Assembly: GCA_905197385.1 (NCBI GenBank)
Contig: CAJJYO010000081.1
Location: forward strand, 1 to 7,281
Length of the DNA stretch: 7,281 nucleotides
Direction: 5' to 3'
Source of the DNA: an uncultured Collinsella sp.
GTDB lineage: Bacteria > Actinomycetota > Coriobacteriia > Coriobacteriales > Coriobacteriaceae
Translations under genes and position numbers: made by a program
Shown here: in pieces, positions 1 to 6,768 of the stretch
How positions within the stretch are numbered: the first letter of the stretch is position 1
Layout of the letters: the number at the start of each line of letters is the position of its first letter
Notes under the pieces: model-generated
The model's input: only the letters and a program-made list of their open reading frames with translations
Database searches by the model: none
Told to the model about the DNA's origin: nothing

Positions 1-449
1 TGCACCATATCGCCATGCAGGATCTCCGCCGGTTGTTCATCCTGCTCACCCGGCCCACGGGCGTGAATTTTCTGCTCCAGCAGGCCGAGCGCCATTGCAA
101 AGCCGTATAGCGTAGCGGCAGGCGTTGGCGGGCAGCCCGGAATGTAGACATCCACCGGGACGATTTTATCCGTACCGCCCCACACGCAGTAGAGATCGTG
201 GAAAATGCCACCGCTGTTACCGCAGGCACCGTAGGAGATACAGATTTTCGGGTCCGGCGCGGACTGCCACGCACGCAGCGCAGGGGATCGCATTGCACGG
301 GTGACCGCGCCGGTAAACAGTAAAATATCCGCATGACGCGGTGAAGGAACGACTTTAATGCCGAAGCGTTCTGCATCGAACAGCGGCGACAAAGTGGCGA
401 AAATTTCGATTTCGCAGCCGTTGCAGCCGCCGCAGTCAACACGGTAGAC
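1..449. other. Segment with foreign (enterobacterial-like) composition; assembly chimera or recombined DNA
   Basis: Read on the minus strand, this segment is coding throughout but is unlike the other ~6.8 kb in base and codon choice. It has A/T-ending codons such as AAA, GAA, GAT, ATT, TTA, TTT and CGT, while the neighbouring genes favour AAG, GAG, GAC, ATC, CTC and CGC. The encoded residues from about 43 to 189 of HyfI read like HycG of Escherichia coli and relatives, with [10 protein letters not shown] near the left edge where I recall GELDEQPAEI in E. coli. The right boundary cannot be placed exactly: the last clearly host-style codons are at 456-473 and the first clearly foreign ones at 402-413. 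The similarity claim is from memory, not from a search. Confidence 0.75.
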
Positions 450-569
450 GTACACCGAGCGCTTGATCTTCTTAAGAAGGGTCGCCTTGGCCTTCTCGAT
501 GCTCTCGTCGAGCTCGATCTTGGTCGGGCGGTACTGGAGCCGCTCGGGCAAAAGCGTGGGTTCGGCCAT
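1..569 (-). CDS. hyfI: Hydrogenase-4/3 small (4Fe-4S) subunit HyfI/HycG, partial and mosaic
   Basis: This is the NuoB-like small subunit of a group 4 [NiFe] hydrogenase. It carries the 4Fe-4S cluster next to the NiFe site and passes electrons to the large subunit HyfG in the cytoplasmic arm. The ATG at 567-569 is supported by a strong AAGGAGGAG site, and the gene starts two bases after the hyfH stop. The frame is open for 189 residues to the window edge, so the C-terminus (roughly a quarter of a ~255-residue family member) is missing. Cluster residues are visible: CGGCNGC at 46-52 (likely ligands C49 and C52), C116 in GACGNSGG and C146 in PGCPP. Residues 1-38 use host-style codons (all six Lys are AAG, all Ile ATC). 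From residue 53 on, all four Lys are AAA, seven of eight Asp are GAT and ATT is frequent. The protein there matches enterobacterial HycG as I remember it. The gene is therefore either a chimera of two genomes or a recombinant. Family assignment is very secure; integrity of the gene is not. Confidence 0.9.
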   Translation of the reverse strand, partial: MAEPTLLPERLQYRPTKIELDESIEKAKATLLKKIKRSVYVYRVDCGGCNGCEIEIFATLSPLFDAERFGIKVVPSPRHADILLFTGAVTRAMRSPALRAWQSAPDPKICISYGACGNSGGIFHDLYCVWGGTDKIVPVDVYIPGCPPTPAATLYGFAMALGLLEQKIHARGPGEQDEQPAEILHGDMV

Positions 570-571
570 GG

Positions 572-1288
572 TTACTCCTCCTTCGTTTCAAAATCCATGA
601 TGATGCCCTCGACCGGCGCCGGACCGGCGGGAATCTCGGGCGCATCGGGGTTGAGCTCGCGGTCGATATACTCCGGGTTCACGCCGTGGCCGCCTAGGTA
701 CTCCATGCCGGGGCCCTGGGGCTCGCCGGACGCAAGCGTCTCGTTGGCAGCCATGCCGTGCGCATTGCCGGTCTTTACGGCCGAGGCGGCGCGCAGGGCG
801 TCGAGCTCGCGTTTGCACTCCTGGCACATACCGACGGTACGGGCAGCCTGCTCGGCCTCCATGCCGCCGGCCTTTTGCAGCAGGCGCTTGGCGTAGTCGA
901 TCTCCTTGTGCGGGGCAAACGGCTTGCCGCAGCGCGAGCAGTGCTCGAGCGTATAGACGCTCTTGCTGGTGAGGTCGTCCTTACTCATGACGGCCAGCTC
1001 AAACTCCTCGGTGAGCTTGATGGCCTCCATGGGGCAAGCTTCCTCGCAGCGGCCGCAAAAGATGCAGCGACCGTAGTCGATCGACCAGGTGATGGTATCG
1101 GCCGCAAGGTCAGTGTCCATGCGAATGGCATCGGCCGGGCACGCCACGCCGCAGGCACCGCAGGCGATGCAGAGCTCGGCATTGTGCTCGGGCTTGCCGC
1201 GCATGTCCTTGTTGGTGGGGAACGGCGCAAACGGATACTTGACCGTCGCGTCGCCGGCCTTGGCGTTGACCTTCCAAAGCTTCAGCAT
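572..1288 (-). CDS. hyfH: Hydrogenase-4 iron-sulfur (polyferredoxin-like) subunit HyfH/HycF
   Basis: This is a NuoI-like electron-transfer subunit of the cytoplasmic arm, relaying electrons towards HyfI and the NiFe site. It has 238 residues. Two classical 4Fe-4S motifs are seen: [12 protein letters not shown] (C40, C43, C46, C50) and [12 protein letters not shown] (C75, C78, C81, C85). A third cysteine set follows, C117-x2-C120 and C155-x2-C158 ([17 protein letters not shown] ... CQECKR), which is also present in enterobacterial HycF and probably binds a metal. The start MLKLWKV was chosen because a GAGGAGG site lies nine bases upstream and the ATG begins one base after the hyfG stop. The frame stays open for 41 more codons upstream, but that stretch overlaps hyfG, is Arg/Ser-rich and has no family likeness. 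Residues ~163-238 form a Gly/Pro/Glu-rich tail with no cysteines, making the protein some 55-60 residues longer than E. coli HycF/HyfH (~180). Confidence 0.93.
   Translation of the reverse strand: MLKLWKVNAKAGDATVKYPFAPFPTNKDMRGKPEHNAELCIACGACGVACPADAIRMDTDLAADTITWSIDYGRCIFCGRCEEACPMEAIKLTEEFELAVMSKDDLTSKSVYTLEHCSRCGKPFAPHKEIDYAKRLLQKAGGMEAEQAARTVGMCQECKRELDALRAASAVKTGNAHGMAANETLASGEPQGPGMEYLGGHGVNPEYIDRELNPDAPEIPAGPAPVEGIIMDFETKEE
575..583 (-). promoter_or_regulatory. Shine-Dalgarno site of hyfI
   Basis: On the minus strand this reads AAGGAGGAG, ending five bases before the ATG at 567-569. It lies in the last codons of hyfH, so hyfI translation is probably coupled to hyfH. It fixes the hyfI start and shows that the 5' end of hyfI belongs to the host operon and not to the foreign segment. 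Confidence 0.85.
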
Positions 1289-1289
1289 A

Positions 1290-3062
1290 TTAGAGCGCCT
1301 CCTCATCGAGCGGAGCGGCCATGGTGCCCTCGCCCGCAAGCGGCGACTTGTCGCGCCAGACGTTCTCGAACTGCTCCTTGTCGAGCACGTGGTCGCGCTT
1401 GGCGGCGACATCGGTCACCGTCACGCGGTCGGTGCAGGAGTAGCACGGGTCGAGCGAGCCGACGATCAGCGCCGCGTCGCCCACGGTGTTGCCGCGGAAC
1501 ATGTAGCGCAGGACCGGCCAGTTGCTGTACGTGGCGGCCTTGGCGCGCCAGCGGTAGCACTTCTGGTTGTTGCCGAGCATGGCCCAGTGCACGTCCTCGC
1601 CGCGCGGCGCCTCGGTGGCGCCGATGGCGTACTTGTGCGGGGTGTACTCCCAATCCGTGGTGAGGATGAGGCCCGACGGGCAGTTCTCGAGCATGGTCTC
1701 GATCATGTCGATCGAGTCGTAGACCTCCTGGATGCGAACGGCGGTACGGCCGAAGGCATCGCAGGTGTCGGCCGTGGCGGCGTGCATCTTTTGAATATCG
1801 GGATCGGCGTAGCCGTCGAAGGGATGGTCAAAGCGCACGTCGCGGGCATAGCCCGAGCCACGCATAAGCGGGCCGACCGGCGAGAAGTCGCGTGCGATCT
1901 TGCGGTCCAGGATGCCGATGCCGCTCGTACGCTCAATAAAGTTGGGCGTGGAGAGCAAGACGTCGACGAGCTCCTGAACCTCGGAGCGCAGCTGGTGGAT
2001 GGTCGTGAGCGTGGAGAGCTTCTGCTCGGCCAAAATGTCGCGACGCACGCCGCCGATCACGTTGAGGCCGTAGGTCTTGCGGTGACCGGAAAGCTTCTCG
2101 GCCAGGTCCATGGACTTCTCGCGGACGCGGAAGAACTGCTGGAAGCCGGAGTCGAAGCCCGTGTAGTGCGATGCCAGGCCAATGTTGAGCAGATGCGAGT
2201 GCAGGCGCTCAACCTCGAGCATGATGGCGCGGATGTACTGGGCGCGCGGCGGGACATGAATGTCCTGGGCGCGCTCGACGGCCTCGGCATAGGCCACCGA
2301 GTGGGCGCAGCCGCAGATGCCGCAGATGCGGTCGGCGAGGAACGTCACGGCGTCATAGTTCAGGCGCGTCTCGGCGACCTTCTCCATGCCGCGGTGCACG
2401 TAGAACAGACGGTAGTCGGCGTCGACGATCGTCTCGCCCTCAACGAACAGGCGGAAGTGGCCGGGCTCGTCGGAGGTAATGTGCAACGGGCCCATGGGGA
2501 CGAGCGTGATCTCCTTGCCCTTGGTGTCGGCCAAGAACTCGTAGTTTTCCATGTCGCTCGCGGGAGCGGGACGGAAGCGGTAGTCCATGGAGTCCTTGCG
2601 CAGCGGGTACAGGCCGCTGGGCCAGTCATCGGGCAACACCAGGCGGCGACGATCGGGCAGACCCTCGGGAATCAGGCCGAACATGTCGCGCAGCTCGCGC
2701 TCGCCCCACACGCAGGCGGGGACGAACGGCGTCACGGACGGGAACGTCATCTTGGCGGGATCGACCTCGGCGCGGACGGTCACCCAGCCGGGATCCTCCC
2801 CCTCCATGGAGATGACGTAGTACACGGCGTAGCGACCGCACAGACTGCGCTCGTCGTTGCCGACGATCACGGGAATCCAGCCGTAGCGCTCGTAATACAG
2901 GTAGTGGACGGCCTCGGCCACCTTCCCCCGCTTGACGGTAATCGTCAGCTGGTCCTCGCACTGCCACTCGACCTTCTCGATGCAGCCCGGAACGGCGCGG
3001 CGCAGGGCCTCGACATGGCTCTCGCAGCGACGGGCATACACCTTGTTCTCAGTTTCAATCAT
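1290..3062 (-). CDS. hyfG: Hydrogenase-4 large catalytic subunit HyfG/HycE
   Basis: This is the NiFe-containing catalytic subunit that reduces protons to H2 (or the reverse) at the cytoplasmic side of the membrane. It has 590 residues, close to E. coli HycE (~569). Residues ~1-165 are a NuoC-like domain (YERYGWIPVIVGND, WGERELRDMFGL, LPDDWPSGLYPLRKD), fused to a NuoD-like large-subunit domain from ~185. The four nickel ligands are present: C247 and C250 in RICGICGCAH, C540 and C543 in DPCYSCTDR. In E. coli HycE the C-terminal peptide is removed by the HycI protease after the Arg of this last motif. The matching site here is R546|V547, which would release 44 residues, so an endopeptidase and the Hyp maturation proteins must be encoded elsewhere. 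The ATG is three bases after the hyfF stop, with a GAGGTGGAG ribosome site in the end of hyfF. Assignment to group 4a rests on the DPCYSCTDR form of the motif and on the flanking hyf genes. Confidence 0.97.
   Translation of the reverse strand: MIETENKVYARRCESHVEALRRAVPGCIEKVEWQCEDQLTITVKRGKVAEAVHYLYYERYGWIPVIVGNDERSLCGRYAVYYVISMEGEDPGWVTVRAEVDPAKMTFPSVTPFVPACVWGERELRDMFGLIPEGLPDRRRLVLPDDWPSGLYPLRKDSMDYRFRPAPASDMENYEFLADTKGKEITLVPMGPLHITSDEPGHFRLFVEGETIVDADYRLFYVHRGMEKVAETRLNYDAVTFLADRICGICGCAHSVAYAEAVERAQDIHVPPRAQYIRAIMLEVERLHSHLLNIGLASHYTGFDSGFQQFFRVREKSMDLAEKLSGHRKTYGLNVIGGVRRDILAEQKLSTLTTIHQLRSEVQELVDVLLSTPNFIERTSGIGILDRKIARDFSPVGPLMRGSGYARDVRFDHPFDGYADPDIQKMHAATADTCDAFGRTAVRIQEVYDSIDMIETMLENCPSGLILTTDWEYTPHKYAIGATEAPRGEDVHWAMLGNNQKCYRWRAKAATYSNWPVLRYMFRGNTVGDAALIVGSLDPCYSCTDRVTVTDVAAKRDHVLDKEQFENVWRDKSPLAGEGTMAAPLDEEAL
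1298..1304 (-). promoter_or_regulatory. Shine-Dalgarno site deciding the hyfH start
   Basis: On the minus strand this reads GAGGAGG, nine bases before the ATG at 1286-1288, and lies inside the last codons of hyfG. It supports the 238-residue start of HyfH over a longer in-frame alternative beginning at 1411, which would overlap hyfG by over 100 bases. Confidence 0.85.
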
Positions 3063-3065
3063 TCG

Positions 3066-4625
3066 TTACTCCACCTCGCTCTGAGCGGTCTCGGTACCGA
3101 ACACAGCGCGGTACATCGGCGTCGCGTGAAGTTCCTCAGTGCTTTGCTCGAGCACGATGCCGGTCGCGGTCTCCACACCGTGCACGAGAGGCAGCGGGGT
3201 GGCGATGCCAAACCACAAGATCATGACAGCCAGGATGATTTCGGGGATAAGCATGAGCGCCGGGGCCTCATGCTTATCCATGCCCTGGGGCGCATGGCCG
3301 AATACCGACTTGAGTGCGATGCGGGTGAGCGCGGAGATGGCCACGGTAAGACCGAGGGCAACCACGACGACCAGCCACATGGGACCGGCGGTAACACCGG
3401 CGACAAAGGTCAGGAACTCGGAGATAAACATGCCAAAGGGCGGGAAGGCACCAAGGCCGAGCAGCGCCAGGACGGCGAGCGCGGCGGTTGCGGGAGCAAC
3501 CTCGACGACACCCTGGATCTTAGCCAGGCTACGCGTGCCAAAAGCGTGCTGGATGTTGCCGGACACGCAGAAAGCAAGCGTCTTGGTAAAGCCGTGGAAC
3601 ACGCAGTGCAGCAGGGCCGCGGCGATACCCAGCGGGCCACCGATACCCAGGCACAGGGCGATAACGCCCACGTTCTCCACAGACGAGTACGCAAAGCGGC
3701 GCTTGAGGTCGTCCTGGCGAAACATCGAAAGTGCCGCCACCAAAATGGACAGCGTGCCGACGATCAACAGCAAAAGTTGCGGATACTCGGCGCCCACGGC
3801 CTGGATGGTAAAGCCGTAGAAGCGCATGATCACAAGCATGGCGCACTTAAGCAGCACGCCCGAAAGCAGGGCCGAGACAGGGCTCGGGGCCTGGGAGTGG
3901 GCATCGGGCAGCCAAGTGTGCATGGGGAACAGGCCGGCCTTGGTTCCAAAGCCGATCACGATAAACGCAAAGGCGAGGCGCATGAGCGTCGGGTCGAACT
4001 GGTCGGCATACGGCAGCACGCACGACAGGAATGCGGCCTCGTGGGCGTTGGGAATCACGTCGGCGGCGTTGGCGTAGATCAGCAGCGTACCGAACAGGCC
4101 AAAGGCCACGCCGGCGGTGCAGACCATCGCATACTTCCAAGAAGCCTCGAGGGCCGTCTTGTTCTTGTAGATACCCACGAGGAACACGGTGGAAAGCGTG
4201 GTTGCCTCCACGGCGGCCCACGTGAGGATCATGTTGTTGGACAGGCACGCGAGCAGCATGGTGAACACAAAAAGGCTAAACAGCGCAAAATACTGCTTGG
4301 CGCGCTCGGCGGGCATGGAGCCCTCCTCGATATCGGCCTTTACATAGGGCAGCGAGAACAGCCCCGTAAGAAAACCGATAAAGCCGATGAGCAGCACAAA
4401 GATGGCGCCCAGCGAATCGAGGTGGAACCACAGGCCAAAAGCGCTCGCGGTGTCGCCGCTCATAAGGACGTCACCGGCCGTCATAATCGACAGCACCAGG
4501 ACGGCTGCGACGGAGACCAGGTTGAGACCGGCAAACACGTTATAGGACGTGTTCTTGGGCAAAAACGCCATGACGAGCGAGAACACCAAAGGAGTCGCGA
4601 GCAGGGCGAGAATCAACGTTTCCAT
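3066..4625 (-). CDS. hyfF: Hydrogenase-4 antiporter-like membrane subunit HyfF
   Basis: This is a multi-pass membrane protein of the NuoL/M/N (Mrp antiporter) family that would couple hydrogen evolution to proton or sodium translocation. It has 519 residues, near the ~526 of E. coli HyfF, and is hydrophobic nearly end to end, with about a dozen or more membrane segments. Key residues of the ion path are visible: E140 in WAAVEATTLS, K229 in GTKAGLFPMHTWLPDAHSQAP, K260, H340 and H344 plus K348 in HCVFHGFTKTL, and E403 in ISEFLTF. The short polar C-terminus (ELHATPMYRAVFG...) is likely exposed. The gene starts three bases after the hyfE stop with a GAGGGGG ribosome site, so translation is probably coupled. 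The HWLPDAHSQAP-type loop and position between hyfE and hyfG point to HyfF over HyfB or HyfD. Confidence 0.94.
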   Translation of the reverse strand: METLILALLATPLVFSLVMAFLPKNTSYNVFAGLNLVSVAAVLVLSIMTAGDVLMSGDTASAFGLWFHLDSLGAIFVLLIGFIGFLTGLFSLPYVKADIEEGSMPAERAKQYFALFSLFVFTMLLACLSNNMILTWAAVEATTLSTVFLVGIYKNKTALEASWKYAMVCTAGVAFGLFGTLLIYANAADVIPNAHEAAFLSCVLPYADQFDPTLMRLAFAFIVIGFGTKAGLFPMHTWLPDAHSQAPSPVSALLSGVLLKCAMLVIMRFYGFTIQAVGAEYPQLLLLIVGTLSILVAALSMFRQDDLKRRFAYSSVENVGVIALCLGIGGPLGIAAALLHCVFHGFTKTLAFCVSGNIQHAFGTRSLAKIQGVVEVAPATAALAVLALLGLGAFPPFGMFISEFLTFVAGVTAGPMWLVVVVALGLTVAISALTRIALKSVFGHAPQGMDKHEAPALMLIPEIILAVMILWFGIATPLPLVHGVETATGIVLEQSTEELHATPMYRAVFGTETAQSEVE

Positions 4626-4628
4626 GGA

Positions 4629-5282
4629 CTACCCCCTCAGCTCGGACAGGTCGCGCGCATCGAGCGAGTGGGAGTCGTCCCAAATGCGACGCACGACGAT
4701 GGACATGATGATGACGGCAAAGATGGCGTCGGTGGCGATACCGATCTCGATGATCTCGGGAGCGGTGGGGGCCAAAAGCGCAAGCGTCACATGGCTGCCG
4801 TTTTCCATAAGGCAGTATCCAAAGATCTGCTTCATGATGTTGCGCTGCGAGATGATGCAGGTGAGGCCCACAAAGAAGTGAGCGAAGCTAATAGCGAGCG
4901 CAGGCGTTGCGACCTCGGCCGTGGGCAGGCTGATCTGCGTCACGACGGCAAAGCAAATCGCGACCTCGACGGCGATGATGCAGATGGCCCACGCGGGCTT
5001 AAGGCCAGCCTTGAGCGATGCGTCGCTCGGCTCACCCATCTTCTTGTACGCACGGTTGAGGATATAAGGGACCAGGACGACCTTGGTGATAAAGGCAGAT
5101 CCGGCCCACATAAGCAGCTCCTGCGCACCGGTAGTGGCACCGAGCGTAGCGAGCAGCCCCACGAGCACCAGCGACTGCACCGCATACCAGTTGATGGCAT
5201 GTTTGATGTTCTTGGAGACGACCACCATGGTGGACGTGACGATCAGAAGGCCGCCAAGGATGTTGACGATCGAATAACCCAT
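4629..5282 (-). CDS. hyfE: Hydrogenase-4 membrane subunit HyfE
   Basis: This is a small multi-pass membrane subunit found in hydrogenase-4 and related group 4 complexes but absent from hydrogenase-3. Part of it resembles NuoK, and it links the antiporter-like subunits to the rest of the membrane arm. It has 217 residues against ~216 for E. coli HyfE. About six to seven hydrophobic segments are visible, with charged residues in or near them: E55 and K67 (QELLMWAGSAFITKVVLVPYI), E106, and E176 with E179 (TAPEIIEIGIATDAIFAV). The polar C-terminus (DDSHSLDARDLSELRG) is probably cytoplasmic. The start is set by a strong TAGGAGGTA site that overlaps the stop codon of hyfD. Its presence is the best single sign that this is a Hyf-type and not a Hyc-type operon. 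Confidence 0.92.
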   Translation of the reverse strand: MGYSIVNILGGLLIVTSTMVVVSKNIKHAINWYAVQSLVLVGLLATLGATTGAQELLMWAGSAFITKVVLVPYILNRAYKKMGEPSDASLKAGLKPAWAICIIAVEVAICFAVVTQISLPTAEVATPALAISFAHFFVGLTCIISQRNIMKQIFGYCLMENGSHVTLALLAPTAPEIIEIGIATDAIFAVIIMSIVVRRIWDDSHSLDARDLSELRG

Positions 5283-5289
5283 GTCGTTC

Positions 5290-5298
5290 TACCTCCTA
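5290..5298 (-). promoter_or_regulatory. Shine-Dalgarno site of hyfE overlapping the hyfD stop
   Basis: On the minus strand this reads TAGGAGGTA. Its first three bases are the TAG stop codon of hyfD, and it ends seven bases before the hyfE ATG at 5280-5282. The overlap suggests that ribosomes ending hyfD hand over directly to hyfE. Confidence 0.8.
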
Positions 5299-6753
5299 AC
5301 CGATCCAGCTGGCCGAAAGCGGGCCGCTGACGATGACCATGATGATGAGCACGATGAACACGAACGCCATCGCGCGGGGAAGCGGGGCACCCGCAGCGAC
5401 CTCTTCGCTCGGCTCGCCGGGCAGGCAATAGCCCATCCACTTAAGGAACCATGCAAAGGTGGCGACGGTCTCGGCGACCATAATGCACACGAGCACCAGG
5501 ATCGCGACGTTGCCGGCACCCACGGAAAAGCCGCCGGCGATGATCTGGAACTTCGAGAAGAACGTGTTCATGGGCGGCACGCCGGCAATGGCGAGCGCCG
5601 CGACACCAAAGCCCACGCCCGAGATCGGGTACTTCTTTACGATGCCGCGAAGCTTGGGCAGCATACGCGTGCCGAGCGTAAAGGAGAACGAACCGGCAAT
5701 CAGGAAGAACAGCGTCTTGGCGAAAGCGTGGTTAAAGATGTGGCACACGGCGCCATCAAAGGCCAGCTGGCTGCCAAAGACCGAAAGGCCCAGACCAAAG
5801 AACACATAGGAGAGCTGGGCGATCGTGGAGAAGGCCAGCAGACGCTTCATGTCCTTTTGCGGCAGGTACATAAGGAAACCAAAGAGCATGGTGACCATGG
5901 CGTCGATAATGGCGACCCAGCCCACGATCTCGGGAATCTCGCCGGCAGAGACGAGCGCGCGTGCGAACACGCACACGCCGACCTTGACCATCGAGGCGCC
6001 ATGCAGGTAGGCCGAAACAGGCGTCGGCGCCTCCATGGCCGAAGGCAACCACATGTACATGGGGACCTGTGCGGACTTGGCCCAGGCCGCAAACAGCACG
6101 AGCAAAAGGACGATAGCCTTGAGCTTGGCGTCGAGGCCGGCAATCGCGGTAATGGCGAAGGTGCCGGTGTGGGCAAACACAATGGCGGCGCCCAGATACA
6201 GACCAAGCGCACCGATATGTGTGATGATCAGGGCCTTCATGCCGGCCTTCTTGGCCGTAGGCGTCATGTAGTAGCTAATGAGGCCCCAAGAGCACGCACC
6301 CGTGATCTCAAAGAACACGAGCTGGCCCAAAAGGGTCGAGCTGTACACAAGACCGGCCATGGCACCGATGAAGGTCGCGAGGTATGCGTAGAATCGACGA
6401 CGCGGCGCGTCGGGATGCTCACGGTTATTCTCGCTCATATAGGGAATCGAATAGATCACGACAAGCAGGCCGATACCCACAAAGGCGGGCGCGAGCAGTG
6501 TGCTCATGCGATCGAAGGTGAATCCCATAACGAGGGTCTGCCCAAACGAGATTAGGGGGACCTGCGTGTCGGGCATGCCGGCGCCAGCGAAATTCGCGGC
6601 GAGGGCGATGGTGCAGACCGTCGAGACGGCGGCACCCAAAACGCTGAACCACTTGGCGTACGGACGGGGGAACAGGGCGACGAGCACCGAGGCCACCATC
6701 GGGGCCGCGATAGCGACCAAGCCGAGAAGGGACAGACTGACTGCAAATGACAT
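5296..6753 (-). CDS. hyfD: Hydrogenase-4 antiporter-like membrane subunit HyfD
   Basis: This is a second NuoL/M/N-type membrane subunit of the complex, expected to carry one of the ion-translocation paths. It has 485 residues; E. coli HyfD has ~479 and, as I recall it, shares long blocks such as GAMAGLVYSSTLLGQLVFFE, FGFLMYLPQKDMKRLLA and FAKTLFFLIAGSFS. Ion-path residues are visible: E149 in FFEITGACSW, K226 in WAKSAQVPMYMWLPSAMEAP, H251 and K257 in SAYLHGASMVKVG, H342 and K346 in FNHAFAKTLFFL, and K401. About fourteen hydrophobic segments can be seen. The ATG lies 15 bases after the hyfC stop, preceded by GGAGAAGGGAGA. HyfB would be larger (~670 residues), so HyfD fits better by length, order and motif. 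Confidence 0.94.
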   Translation of the reverse strand: MSFAVSLSLLGLVAIAAPMVASVLVALFPRPYAKWFSVLGAAVSTVCTIALAANFAGAGMPDTQVPLISFGQTLVMGFTFDRMSTLLAPAFVGIGLLVVIYSIPYMSENNREHPDAPRRRFYAYLATFIGAMAGLVYSSTLLGQLVFFEITGACSWGLISYYMTPTAKKAGMKALIITHIGALGLYLGAAIVFAHTGTFAITAIAGLDAKLKAIVLLLVLFAAWAKSAQVPMYMWLPSAMEAPTPVSAYLHGASMVKVGVCVFARALVSAGEIPEIVGWVAIIDAMVTMLFGFLMYLPQKDMKRLLAFSTIAQLSYVFFGLGLSVFGSQLAFDGAVCHIFNHAFAKTLFFLIAGSFSFTLGTRMLPKLRGIVKKYPISGVGFGVAALAIAGVPPMNTFFSKFQIIAGGFSVGAGNVAILVLVCIMVAETVATFAWFLKWMGYCLPGEPSEEVAAGAPLPRAMAFVFIVLIIMVIVSGPLSASWIG

Positions 6754-6768
6754 TGTTTCTCCCTTCTC

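Noticed and set aside
1..458. Mobile-element-mediated transfer as the source of the foreign segment
   Set aside because: I saw no terminal repeats, transposase, integrase or attachment-like sequence, and the join is in frame inside a conserved motif, which fits homology-driven joining better.
468..479. Perfect 12-base palindrome CTTCTTAAGAAG near the mosaic join, considered as an operator or recombination site
   Set aside because: It arises from the codons for Lys-Lys-Leu-Leu in the conserved N-terminal region of hyfI, lies on the host side of the join, and has no second copy or typical flanks.
1289..1411. A 41-codon upstream extension of hyfH (start MSPPSAT)
   Set aside because: It overlaps the end of hyfG in another frame, is Arg/Ser-rich, and the downstream ATG at 1286-1288 has a well-placed GAGGAGG site and family-like N-terminus.
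1089..5330. A 1413-codon open frame on the plus strand, antisense to hyfH, hyfG, hyfF and hyfE
   Set aside because: It mirrors the codon bias of the minus-strand genes: the third positions are G/C-rich, so stop codons are rare in the opposite frame. Its product is a low-complexity mix of His, Arg, Asp, Gly and Gln with no family likeness, while the sense strand encodes well-known proteins with ribosome sites.
5281..6555. A 424-codon open frame on the plus strand opposite hyfD
   Set aside because: Same cause: it is the polar shadow of a hydrophobic membrane protein and shows no motifs.
570..6768. Search of the gene junctions for promoters, terminators or small genes
   Set aside because: All gaps are 1-15 bases and are filled by ribosome sites and stop codons; no hairpin with a T-run or promoter-like pair was seen.
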